The notes under the pieces were generated by a model, which did no database searches, had not been told where the DNA came from, and saw only the letters and a program-made list of their open reading frames with translations. A program made the translations under genes and the position numbers. Shown here in pieces: positions 1-7,188 of a stretch of 16,920 nucleotides of DNA. Location of the stretch: positions 1 to 16,920 of the forward strand of contig JACCSZ010000041.1 in the NCBI GenBank assembly GCA_013812695.1. The letters run 5' to 3'. The stretch comes from Gemmatimonadales bacterium. Lineage in GTDB: Bacteria > Gemmatimonadota > Gemmatimonadetes > Gemmatimonadales > GWC2-71-9. The first letter of the stretch is position 1; every line of letters starts with the position of its first letter.

Positions 1-266
1 GCGCCCAGCATCGCGTAGGCAATCCCGGTGTTGCCGCTCGACGCGTCCAGCAGCCGGCGGCCGGGGACGATGCCCCGGGCGAGCGCGTCCCGCAGGATGG
101 CGCGCGCGGCGCGATCCTTCACGCTGCCGCCTGGGTTGAGCCACTCGGCCTTGAGCCAGAAGCGCCCGGCGCCCTCCGGCAGGTCGACCGGCAGCAGCGG
201 GGTGTTCCCCACCGCCTCCCACAGCGCCGGCTCGCGCGCGGCGGCCAGATGGTGCACTGCCGTCAT
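1..266 (-). CDS. Cysteine synthase family PLP enzyme, 5' part only (runs off the left edge)
   Basis: This is the N-terminal 88 residues of a fold-type II PLP enzyme of the cysteine synthase (CysK/CysM) group, which makes cysteine from an activated serine and a sulfide or sulfur-carrier donor. The visible signatures are NTPL (residues 21-24), NPGGSVKDRAA (44-54) with K50 as the expected Schiff-base lysine, and the substrate loop SSGNTG (76-81). The GGSVKDRAA form is closer to CysM than to the classical CysK form. The ATG start at 266 is supported by a GAGGAGGAG Shine-Dalgarno sequence five to ten bases upstream. The gene follows an Rrf2-type regulator gene, and an intrinsic terminator lies directly in its leader. 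The C-terminal two thirds lie outside the window, so O-acetylserine, O-phosphoserine or cystathionine beta-synthase specificity cannot be settled. Confidence 0.9.
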   Translation of the reverse strand, partial: MTAVHHLAAAREPALWEAVGNTPLLPVDLPEGAGRFWLKAEWLNPGGSVKDRAARAILRDALARGIVPGRRLLDASSGNTGIAYAMLG

Positions 267-287
267 CGACTCCTCCTCGCACTTCCC

Positions 288-316
288 AAAAACAAAAACC
301 CGACCGGGAGGTCGGG
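288..316 (-). terminator. Rho-independent terminator in the leader of the cysteine synthase gene
   Basis: On the minus strand a perfect 7-bp stem CCCGACC/GGTCGGG (299-305 with 310-316) and a 4-base loop is followed at once by TTTTTGTTTTT (298-288). It starts 24 bases after the stop codon of the Rrf2-type gene and ends 21 bases before the ATG of the cysteine synthase gene. It would end the regulator transcript. Because it also sits in the only leader of the downstream gene, it may act as an attenuator. Confidence 0.85.
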
Positions 317-340
317 CGGGCGAGTGGCGACGGCGCGGCG

Positions 341-799
341 CTAACTCGCGGACGAGATCCCGACCAGCTCCTGCACCTGAGCCTCCTGCTTCATCAGGTC
401 GGCGAGCGAGATGCTCGCCAGCAGCTCATCGACGCGCTGCTGGAGGGCGTGCCAGACGGGCCGGATGCTGCAGGTGGCGCCGGGGCTACATCGCGCGGCA
501 TCGACCGGATGGGTCTCGCAATTGACCTCGAAGGTCTGATGCTCCGAGGCGGTCATGATGTCGCGCACCGAGATCGCGGAAGGTTCCCGGGCGAGGAAGT
601 AGCCGCCCTTGGCGCCGCGGACGCTCTCCACGAGGCCGGCGCGCCGGAGCCGCAACAGAATCTGCTCGACGTAGTCGGCCGGAAGCCGCTCCGTGTCCGC
701 CAGTTCGCGGGCGGCCACCGGACCGTTCCCCAACCGGCCGCGACGGGCAAGATGGATGGAGATGATCAGGCTGTACTCGGTCCATGTGGTGACCCGCAT
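341..799 (-). CDS. Rrf2/IscR-type transcriptional regulator with three cysteines
   Basis: A 152-residue protein of the Rrf2 family of winged-helix regulators, the usual length for IscR, CymR and NsrR relatives. The N-terminal part (MRVTTWTEYSLI, residues 1-12) and the wing region LVESVRGAKGGYFLAREP (56-73) are typical. C94, C104 and C110 form a C-x9-C-x5-C pattern; IscR has C-x5-C-x5-C, so an Fe-S cluster is plausible but the first spacing is longer. The ATG at 799 is chosen because family proteins begin at this Met; a longer reading to 835 would use a TTG and add residues unlike the family. The next gene downstream is a cysteine synthase, so a role in sulfur or Fe-S homeostasis is a reasonable inference. 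A possible promoter lies immediately upstream. Confidence 0.9.
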   Translation of the reverse strand: MRVTTWTEYSLIISIHLARRGRLGNGPVAARELADTERLPADYVEQILLRLRRAGLVESVRGAKGGYFLAREPSAISVRDIMTASEHQTFEVNCETHPVDAARCSPGATCSIRPVWHALQQRVDELLASISLADLMKQEAQVQELVGISSAS

Positions 800-806
800 G
801 AGCCTG

Positions 807-835
807 AATATGGACAGCCCGAAGACGGGAAACAA
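807..835 (-). promoter_or_regulatory. Possible sigma-70-like promoter of the Rrf2-type gene
   Basis: Reading the minus strand, TTGTTT (835-830) and CATATT (812-807) are separated by exactly 17 bases. They match the -35 and -10 consensus at 3 of 6 and 4 of 6 positions. The spacer contains the short dyad CCCGTCTTCGGG. The -10 box ends only 7 bases before the ATG and no Shine-Dalgarno sequence is visible, so the transcript could be leaderless. This is the only AT-containing patch in the 73-base gap. Confidence 0.3.
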
Positions 836-872
836 TGGCCGGCGGGCGCGCGGGCGCGACGTCGGCGAGCCG

Positions 873-1673
873 CTATTTCTTGTCGGCGGAGGTCCAGCGG
901 GCCACCTCTTCCGCGGTCAGCGAGCCGTACGGACGGATCCGCGCGTCGCGGAAGTTGCCGCCGAAGACGTCCCCCAGGTATTGCGACCACGAGAGCAACG
1001 TGCCGTAGCAGACGGGATCGTCGGCGTCGGGCGCCTCCACCTCGGGGGCGAGACGGCCCAACAGCTCCTGCAGGATGCCGGGGGGCACCCGCGAGCGGCC
1101 GCTGGGATAGATGAACCCGAACAGAATCAGGTGCGCCAGCAGCACCCGCCAGTGCGCCCCGAACCGCTCGAGCAGCCGGCGCCAGTCCAGCCGATCGCCG
1201 TAGGCGAGGATGATATGCGCCACGTCGGCGCCGTCGTAGCGCTCGCGCTCCATGACGAACGCCTTCGACCAGATACTCTCCTCCGCCGGCGCGACCAGCA
1301 CGGTCAGTCCCAGGACATTCTGCTCGGTGGCGTGCGCGAACCACTGGTCGTCCACGACGGCCACGCCGTTGCCCGAGCCGAAGATGACGTCGATGAACGC
1401 TTCGCCGGACCGGATCTTGGCCAGCCAATGCGAGAAGACCAGCTCCGCCTCGTACCCCGCGCCGGCGCAGACCTCGAGCAGACGGTGCAGGTCGCCCGGC
1501 CGAACGAACACGTCGAGGTCCTTGGTGGACCGGTCGATCCCCGCCTGATGCACGAACGCGAACGCGCCGCCCACCAGAAACGGCACCTGCGCGCGCGTCA
1601 GCACCTCCATCGCCTGCCGATAGTAGGCGCGGGACGGGGTGTCTACGAGCGACTGCGTAGGAGCGAGGGCCAC
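873..1673 (-). CDS. Polymerase-beta-type nucleotidyltransferase family protein
   Basis: A 266-residue protein whose N-terminal half shows the nucleotidyltransferase superfamily core. G35-G36 precede the first helix, D52-x-D54 (in STKDLDVFV) is the metal-binding pair, and D95 in FIDVIFG is the third acidic residue, so the catalytic triad looks complete. The family transfers nucleotides to small molecules, RNA or proteins; the substrate here cannot be told. The C-terminal half is a helical region rich in Arg and Leu that I do not recognise. The start is GTG at 1673, supported by a strong AGGAGG seven bases upstream. It is transcribed divergently from a metallophosphoesterase gene about 100 bases away, which could be a functional pairing or chance. 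Confidence 0.8.
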   Translation of the reverse strand: MALAPTQSLVDTPSRAYYRQAMEVLTRAQVPFLVGGAFAFVHQAGIDRSTKDLDVFVRPGDLHRLLEVCAGAGYEAELVFSHWLAKIRSGEAFIDVIFGSGNGVAVVDDQWFAHATEQNVLGLTVLVAPAEESIWSKAFVMERERYDGADVAHIILAYGDRLDWRRLLERFGAHWRVLLAHLILFGFIYPSGRSRVPPGILQELLGRLAPEVEAPDADDPVCYGTLLSWSQYLGDVFGGNFRDARIRPYGSLTAEEVARWTSADKK

Positions 1674-1742
1674 GCGCGTTCCTCCTGTGGACTCGTATCA
1701 TAGGCACGGCCTGCCGGCTCGGGTGTGGCGGAGATCACCGCT

Positions 1743-1758
1743 CCGAGCGACCGCTCGG
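1743..1758. repeat. Short perfect dyad upstream of the metallophosphoesterase gene
   Basis: CCGAGCG (1743-1749) and CGCTCGG (1752-1758) form a perfect 7-bp inverted repeat with a 2-base centre, in the 101-base divergent intergenic region and 16 bases before the ATG at 1775. The symmetry suits an operator for a dimeric regulator. Short GC palindromes also arise by chance in DNA of this composition. Confidence 0.35.
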
Positions 1759-1774
1759 GGTTGATTGAGGGTTC

Positions 1775-2533
1775 ATGACCAAGATACCGGGCAAAGTTCG
1801 CGTCGCCGCCGTGGGGGATCTGCACTTCGGCCGCACCGAGTACGGCCCGCCGATCCGGCGGCTGTTCGGTGAAGTCGTGGAGCAGGCCGACGTGCTTGCC
1901 CTCTGCGGCGACCTGACCGACACCGGCGAGCCCGAGGAAGCCCGCGCGCTGGCCCGGGTGCTGGCGGGCGTGAACATCCCCACGGTCGCCGTCCTCGGCA
2001 ATCACGACTACCATGCCAACAAGACCGCCGAAGTCAGCCGCATTCTGTGCGAGTCGGGGGTGCATGTCCTCGATGGCAGCAGCTACGAGGTGTTCGGGGT
2101 CGGCTTCGCCGGCGTGAAAGGGTTCGCCGGCGGATTCGGCCGCGGTGCGCTGGGCCCGTGGGGCGAAGAGCTCATCAAGGCGTTCGTACAGGAAGCGCTC
2201 AACGAGGCGCTGAAGCTCGAAACCGCGCTGGCCCGGCTCCGCACCGAGCGTCGCGTGGTCCTGCTGCACTACTCCCCGATCGAGGGCACCGTCGAGGGCG
2301 AGCCCAAGGAGATCTACTGCTACCTCGGGTCGAGTCGTCTTGAGGAGCCGCTCGGCCGATACCCCGTGGACGCGGTCTTTCACGGCCACGCGCACCACGG
2401 CCAACCGGAAGGCCGGACCCGCACCGACGTGCCGGTCTACAACGTGTCGCTGAGCCTGCTCCAGCGCCTCCATCCGGAAGGCCGGCCGTTCCGGATCCTC
2501 GAGCTGCCCGTGAACGGCGGACCGCCCGATTGA
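1775..2533 (+). CDS. Calcineurin-like metallophosphoesterase
   Basis: A 252-residue phosphoesterase with the full set of dinuclear-metal motifs: GDLHFG (D15, H17), GDLTD (D46), GNHDYH (N77, H78), LHYSP (H165) and GHAHHG (H205, H207). Such enzymes hydrolyse phosphomonoesters or phosphodiesters with Mn, Fe or other divalent metals. There is no signal peptide or membrane segment, so it should be cytoplasmic. Residues 114-155, a Gly-rich turn followed by a long helix, form an insert that may shape the active site. The ATG at 1775 follows a weak GAGGG three bases upstream. The gene is divergent from a nucleotidyltransferase and converges on the sensor kinase gene with only 9 bases between stop codons. 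The substrate is unknown. Confidence 0.9.
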   Translation: MTKIPGKVRVAAVGDLHFGRTEYGPPIRRLFGEVVEQADVLALCGDLTDTGEPEEARALARVLAGVNIPTVAVLGNHDYHANKTAEVSRILCESGVHVLDGSSYEVFGVGFAGVKGFAGGFGRGALGPWGEELIKAFVQEALNEALKLETALARLRTERRVVLLHYSPIEGTVEGEPKEIYCYLGSSRLEEPLGRYPVDAVFHGHAHHGQPEGRTRTDVPVYNVSLSLLQRLHPEGRPFRILELPVNGGPPD

Positions 2534-2542
2534 CCTCGGCGC

Positions 2543-5371
2543 TCAGACCTCAGGCCGCCGGAGGCGTCCCCGCAGGGCAGCGTGCAGCGCCGCCGCCAAT
2601 CGATCGGGCGAAAATGGCTTCTGCAGCGATGGCCCTCCCTCAGTCATCAGACCCCGGCGCACGACCTCGTCGGCGGCGTAGCCGGACATGAAGATGACGG
2701 GCAGCGCAGGCTGCAGCGCGTGCAGCCGGGCCGCCAGCGTCTTCCCATCCATCCGCGGCATGGCCAGGTCGGTGACGACCACGTCAGGCCAGGACTCGGT
2801 GCGTGCCAGAAGCTCGATCGCGGCCTGCCCGTCTTCGGCCTCGAGGACGCGGTAGCCGGCCTCACCCAGCGTCCGGCCTACCATCGCTCTCACCAAAGGA
2901 TCGTCTTCGACGATCAGGACGGTTTCCCCCGCCCCGCCCAGGCTCCCGGCCGGTTCAGCGGGGGAAGCGGCCGCCTCGTTCGCAGTCGGAGTCCGTGGAA
3001 AATGTAGGATGAACGCGGTGCCGCCCCCGGGCTCGCTCTCCACCTCGACGTATCCGTCGCTCTGCTTCACGATACCGTACACCGTGGACAGGCCGAGACC
3101 GGTTCCCGAGCCGACCGCCTTGGTGGTGAAGAACGGCTCGAAGATCCGGCGACGCACCTCGGGCGTCATGCCGCACCCGGTGTCGCGGACCTCGAGGCGA
3201 ATGTACCTGCCCGCGGGAATCGGCTCTCCGGAGGCCGCATGCCCGGTGGCGTCCCCCAGTTTCACATTGGCCGTCCGGACCGTGAGGGTGCCGCCCTCAG
3301 GCATGGCGTCGCGCGCGTTCAGGGCGAGATTCACCAGGACCTGCTCGACCTGCGCGGCATCCGCTCGAACGGGGCCGAGGTCCGGGGCGAGCGCGAGCAC
3401 GATCTTGGCGGTTTCGCCAAGCGTCCGGGCCAGTACGGAGTGCATGCCGCCCACGACCGCGTTGAGATCCAGCACCTCGGGCTGGAGGATTTGGCGCCGT
3501 CCGAAGGCGAGGAGTTGTGCCGTCACGAGCGCCGTTCGTTCGGCCGCGCGCTGCACCTGCTGCACGTCCGTCCGCACCTCATCGGGAAGGTCGTCGCGCT
3601 TCAGGATGAAGCCGGCGAAGCCGAGCACCACGGACATCTGATTGTTGGCCTCGTGCGCCACTCCGCCGGCGAGCACCCCTACCGCCTCCAGCCGGTCCAT
3701 CTGACGCAGTTGCTCCTCGGAGCGCTTGCGATCGGTGATGTCGAGGGTGACGCCGCGCATCCGGTCGATCGTTCCGTCCGCCGCGCGCGCGGCGCGACCG
3801 CGGGCGAGGAGCCAGTGCTCGGTGCCGTCGGGCCAGATGACGCGGTGCTCCACCTCGTAGTCACACCCGGCCTCGAGCGTCCGACGGACGGCCTCCTGCA
3901 CCCTCGACCGATCGTCCGGGTGGACCAGCTCGAGAAAGCGGCCGAAGGTGAGCGGCTCGTGGGGGTCGAACCCGAAGGTCGCCTTGGAGGTGACCGAAGC
4001 CTCCAGCCCACCGCTCGCCACAGCCAGCTCCCACTGTCCGAGCCGCCCGGTCTCCAGGGCCATCCGGAGGGTTGCCTCGCCCGCGCGGAGGGCTTCCTGG
4101 GCGGTGCGCAGCTCGGTCACGTCCGTATTGGTTCCGAACCAGCGCACGACGTCACCCGCCGCGTCCCGGACCGGCAGCGCCCGGGAGAGGAACCAGCGAT
4201 AGTTGCCGTCGCGGCCGCGCAACGGGAAGGTGTCTTCCCACGGCTCGCCCGTCTCCCAGGACCGCTGGACCCGATCGACCACGCGGTCCACGTGCTCGGG
4301 GTGATGAACCTGCTTCCAGCCCCAGCCCTGCATCTGCTCCAGCGTCGTCCCGGTGTACTCGAACCAGCGCTGGTTGTACCAGAAGATCCAGCCGGTCCCG
4401 TCGGCGATCCAGGCGAACTGCGACATGCTCTCCGCCAGCCCTCGGAAGCGCGCTTCGCTCTCGCGGAGCCCCGCATCGAGCCGAAGTCGTTCGACGGCGT
4501 TCCAGGTGCGCTCGGCGACGGTCTCGAGCAGGCCGACCTCGCGCCCCTCCCACTGACGGGGCCGGTCGCTGGCGACGACCAGATTCGAGGTCCAGTGTCC
4601 CTCCCTGAGGAGCGGCACGACGACGTGGGCACGGACGCCGAGCGGCTCGTAAGTGCCCGCGTAGTGCTCCGCGGAGCGGGGGTCGGTCCGCGTGTCGTCG
4701 GCGACCAGCACCTGCCCCCCACGGATCGCAGCGAGCACTTCGGGATCGAACGCGGAGATGCGATGATCGCCGGCGATCGAGGTATCGCCGGCGTGATAGT
4801 CGCGGCGGACCATCCACCGGTCCTCCGCCGAAAAGATCTCCGCGAAGTAGCAGCGCGACGCCCGCAGATAGGCGCCCAGCGCGCTGTTGACGGCCTCCAG
4901 CAGCTCGTCGGCGGCCACGGCCTGGCGCAGACGCTCGCTCAGATCCGCCAGAAATCGGGCGTCAGCGTCGGCCTGCTTCCGCTCCGTGATGTTGGTGAAC
5001 AGGATGCCGACCCTCCGGCGCTCCGGCGGGCCGATCGGAAAGGCATTCACATCGAACCAGCGGTGCATCGCGTCCGAGCCGTCGGTGAAGCGGATCGCTT
5101 CGCCGGTCGAGGCGATCCGTCCGTAAACCTCGATCCAGCGCTGCTCGAGATCCGGGACGAGCTCGCGCGCCGTCCTGCCCGCCGCCCGCTCGAGGCCGGT
5201 GAGCTTCTCGAAGGCGGGGTTGAGCTCCACGAAGCGGTAGTCCTGCGGCCGGCCCTGCTCGTCGAACAGCACTTCGACGACGCAGAATCCTTCGTCCATC
5301 GAATCGGCCAGCGCGCGGTACCAGTCGTCAGCGTGAAGCGCAGGCGCCCACTCCCGCAAGGATTCGGTCAT
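2543..5371 (-). CDS. Soluble hybrid sensor histidine kinase (PAS-GAF-PAS-PAS-HisKA-HATPase-REC)
   Basis: A 942-residue hybrid kinase. Domain order, approximate residues: PAS (15-130), GAF (140-295), PAS (305-425), PAS (432-552), phosphoacceptor helices (558-625) with H573 in VAHEANNQ, ATPase domain (670-792), and receiver (816-935). The ATPase domain shows the N box NLALNARDAM, DTGCGM, FEPFFTTK and GSGTGLGLST. In the receiver, D868 (TDLAMPRMDG) is the phosphoacceptor and K918 the conserved lysine. No transmembrane segment is present, so it senses cytoplasmic signals. The H box is close to the HDFNNLL class of hybrid kinases but reads HEANNQM. The ATG at 5371 overlaps the aspartase stop as ATGA, and the first PAS begins right after it. 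The frame is open further upstream, but that stretch lies inside the aspartase gene and looks random. No output-domain partner is encoded nearby. Confidence 0.93.
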   Translation of the reverse strand: MTESLREWAPALHADDWYRALADSMDEGFCVVEVLFDEQGRPQDYRFVELNPAFEKLTGLERAAGRTARELVPDLEQRWIEVYGRIASTGEAIRFTDGSDAMHRWFDVNAFPIGPPERRRVGILFTNITERKQADADARFLADLSERLRQAVAADELLEAVNSALGAYLRASRCYFAEIFSAEDRWMVRRDYHAGDTSIAGDHRISAFDPEVLAAIRGGQVLVADDTRTDPRSAEHYAGTYEPLGVRAHVVVPLLREGHWTSNLVVASDRPRQWEGREVGLLETVAERTWNAVERLRLDAGLRESEARFRGLAESMSQFAWIADGTGWIFWYNQRWFEYTGTTLEQMQGWGWKQVHHPEHVDRVVDRVQRSWETGEPWEDTFPLRGRDGNYRWFLSRALPVRDAAGDVVRWFGTNTDVTELRTAQEALRAGEATLRMALETGRLGQWELAVASGGLEASVTSKATFGFDPHEPLTFGRFLELVHPDDRSRVQEAVRRTLEAGCDYEVEHRVIWPDGTEHWLLARGRAARAADGTIDRMRGVTLDITDRKRSEEQLRQMDRLEAVGVLAGGVAHEANNQMSVVLGFAGFILKRDDLPDEVRTDVQQVQRAAERTALVTAQLLAFGRRQILQPEVLDLNAVVGGMHSVLARTLGETAKIVLALAPDLGPVRADAAQVEQVLVNLALNARDAMPEGGTLTVRTANVKLGDATGHAASGEPIPAGRYIRLEVRDTGCGMTPEVRRRIFEPFFTTKAVGSGTGLGLSTVYGIVKQSDGYVEVESEPGGGTAFILHFPRTPTANEAAASPAEPAGSLGGAGETVLIVEDDPLVRAMVGRTLGEAGYRVLEAEDGQAAIELLARTESWPDVVVTDLAMPRMDGKTLAARLHALQPALPVIFMSGYAADEVVRRGLMTEGGPSLQKPFSPDRLAAALHAALRGRLRRPEV

Positions 5372-6786
5372 CCGCCCGGCAGCCCCTTTCCCCCCGGAAC
5401 GCCGAGTTCGGTCATGGCCCGGAGATCGAGCACGTCCTCCAGCTCGGCGCCCTTCAACAGCCCTTTCTGCATCACCAGTTCCTTGACGGTGAGGCCGGTG
5501 GACAGCGCCTCCTTGGCGAGCTTGGCCGCGGCGGCGTAGCCGATCCTCGGCGCCAGCGCGGTGACCAGCGCCGGGCTGCGCTCGAGCCAGTAGGCGCACT
5601 GCTTCTCGTCGGCCTCGATCCCGTCCACGCAGCGCTCGGCGAACACCCGGGTCGCGTTGCCGACGATCTGCAGTCCGAACACGATGTTGTGGGTGATCAC
5701 CGGCATCATCACGTTGAGCTCGAGCTGGCCCGCCTCCGCCGCCATCGCCACCGTGGTATCCAGTCCGAGCGCCTGATAGCAGACCTGGTTCACCATCTCG
5801 GCGATCGACGGGTTGACCTTGCCCGGCATGATGCTCGAGCCCGGCTGGACAGCCGGCAGCACGATCTCCGCGAGCCCGGTGCGGGGCCCCGAGGCGAGCA
5901 GCCGGATATCGTTCGCGATCTTGTTCAGGTCGAGGGCGTAGGCCCGGAACGCGCCGCTCAACGTGGCGACATCGCCCATCGACTGCATGAGCTGGATCCG
6001 GTCCTGCCCCTCGCGCAGCTCGAGCCCGCTCACCTGGCGGAGATACTTGACCATCAGCGCCGGGTAGGCCTGCTCCGCGTTGATGCCGGTGCCGACCGCG
6101 GTGCCACCGATGGTCATCTCGCGGAGCCAGTCGGCCGCCTGCGCGAGCTTCTGCCGGTGGCGTGCCACGGTGTGGCCGTACGCGGTGAACTCCTGGCCCA
6201 GCCGGATCGGGGTGGCGTCCTGAAGATGGGTGCGGCCCGACTTCAGGACGCCATCGAACTCGACGCCCTTATCCAGCAGCGACGACGCCAACACGTCGAG
6301 CGCCGCCAGCGTGGCCGGGAGGGTGGCCAGCACCGCGAGGCGCATGGCGGTCGGGATCACGTCGTTGGTGCTCTGCGCCATGTTGACGTGATCGTTCGGG
6401 TGGACCGGCGCGTATGCGCCGCGCGGCTTGCCCAGGATCTCGTTGGCCCGGTTGGCCAGCACTTCGTTTACGTTCATGTTGTGACTGGTGCCCGCGCCCG
6501 CCTGGTATACGTCCACGATGAACTGATCGCGATGCTCGCCGCGCAGCACTTCGTCGGCCGCCTTCACGATCGCGTCGGCCAGGGGTTGCTCGAGCCGGCC
6601 GGTTTCGCTGTGGGTCAGTGCGGCGGCGCGCTTGATCCAGACGACCGCGTCCACGAACGCAGGCAAGGGCCGCAGTCCTGAGATCGGGAAGTTCTCCGAC
6701 GCCCGGAGCGTCTGAATGCCGTACAGCGCGTCCACAGGGACGGCCTTCTCGCCGAGGGGATCGCGTTCGGTTCGGGTATTGGTCAT
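5368..6786 (-). CDS. aspA: Aspartate ammonia-lyase (aspartase)
   Basis: A 472-residue member of the fumarase/aspartase superfamily that interconverts L-aspartate with fumarate and ammonia. The family signature GSSIMPGKVNP is at residues 316-326, with S318 as the expected catalytic serine. Other conserved blocks are GAGTSHNMN (97-105), NMAQSTNDV (135-143) and SGRTHLQDA (183-191). The N-terminal block LYGIQTLRASENFPISG (21-37) matches aspartases better than class II fumarases. The ATG at 6786 is chosen; a TTG two codons upstream is possible, and neither has a clear Shine-Dalgarno sequence. The stop overlaps the start of the sensor kinase gene (ATGA), so the two are probably co-translated. It is divergent from a cupin gene. 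The enzyme would supply fumarate from aspartate or release ammonia. Confidence 0.93.
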   Translation of the reverse strand: MTNTRTERDPLGEKAVPVDALYGIQTLRASENFPISGLRPLPAFVDAVVWIKRAAALTHSETGRLEQPLADAIVKAADEVLRGEHRDQFIVDVYQAGAGTSHNMNVNEVLANRANEILGKPRGAYAPVHPNDHVNMAQSTNDVIPTAMRLAVLATLPATLAALDVLASSLLDKGVEFDGVLKSGRTHLQDATPIRLGQEFTAYGHTVARHRQKLAQAADWLREMTIGGTAVGTGINAEQAYPALMVKYLRQVSGLELREGQDRIQLMQSMGDVATLSGAFRAYALDLNKIANDIRLLASGPRTGLAEIVLPAVQPGSSIMPGKVNPSIAEMVNQVCYQALGLDTTVAMAAEAGQLELNVMMPVITHNIVFGLQIVGNATRVFAERCVDGIEADEKQCAYWLERSPALVTALAPRIGYAAAAKLAKEALSTGLTVKELVMQKGLLKGAELEDVLDLRAMTELGVPGGKGLPGG

Positions 6787-6815
6787 GTGCAAACGTACCG
6801 CGGGGAGCGGGGCCT

Positions 6816-6842
6816 TGTCACCCTTCGCTCCGCTCAGGGGTG
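6816..6842. repeat. Half-copy of the palindromic intergenic repeat
   Basis: TGTCACCCTTCGCTCCGCTC followed by AGGGGTG resembles one arm of the inverted repeat at 12093-12176, with the core CGCTCCGCTC shared. Its own ends (CACCC and GGGTG) can form a small hairpin. It occupies most of the 78-base gap between the divergent aspartase and cupin genes, so it lies within the region that must hold their promoters. It does not look coding. Confidence 0.55.
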
Positions 6843-6864
6843 CTACGGGAAACGGAGATCCACG

Positions 6865-7188
6865 ATGACCGACTTCTTCAGGGAGATCGCCGCCGCAGCC
6901 GCTTTCGACACCGCCAAGCCTACGAAGGCCGATCTGTTTCTGGGGGACCGCCTATTCGTGGGGCTCAACTGCTTCGAGCCTGGCCAGGCGCAGCGCACGC
7001 ACACCCACGCCGGGGCCGACAAGTTCTATTTCGTGGTGAGCGGTCGGGCCTGGATGACCGTGGGTGACGAGACGCGGGAGGTGGAAGCCGGCAGCGTCGT
7101 GTGGGCGCCGGCCGACGTGCCCCACAGCGTGGCGGAGGCGCTCGAGCGGACGGTGTTGCTAGTGGCGATCGCTCCACCGCCCCGCTAG
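6865..7188 (+). CDS. Small single-domain cupin protein
   Basis: A 107-residue single cupin barrel. The first cupin motif reads G40-x5-H46-T-H48 with D52 where Glu is common, ending at G60. The second reads G76-x5-P82-x4-H87. Three histidines suited to binding one metal ion are therefore present. The ATG at 6865 has GGAG seven bases upstream. The frame is open to 6787, but that extension would pass through the repeat element and is not family-like. Stand-alone cupins of this size serve as small-molecule-binding proteins, isomerases or dioxygenases, and no substrate can be assigned. It is divergent from aspartase. Its 3' end overlaps the 3' end of the opposing membrane-protein gene by 30 bases. 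Confidence 0.85.
   Translation: MTDFFREIAAAAAFDTAKPTKADLFLGDRLFVGLNCFEPGQAQRTHTHAGADKFYFVVSGRAWMTVGDETREVEAGSVVWAPADVPHSVAEALERTVLLVAIAPPPR

Noticed and set aside
873..2533. Reading the nucleotidyltransferase and phosphoesterase as a toxin-antitoxin module
   Set aside because: They are divergent rather than co-directional, both are larger than typical MNT/HEPN-type partners, and no HEPN-like or antitoxin domain is present.
3239..5539. A 766-codon open frame on the plus strand, opposite the sensor kinase
   Set aside because: It is antisense to a kinase with complete motifs, has a low-complexity composition rich in Arg, Ala, Gly and Pro, and shows no domain. Long antisense frames are expected in GC-rich DNA.
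5372..5599. Upstream extension of the sensor kinase by 76 residues
   Set aside because: It lies wholly inside the aspartase gene and has a random Arg-Gly-Ala composition; the ATGA start fits better.
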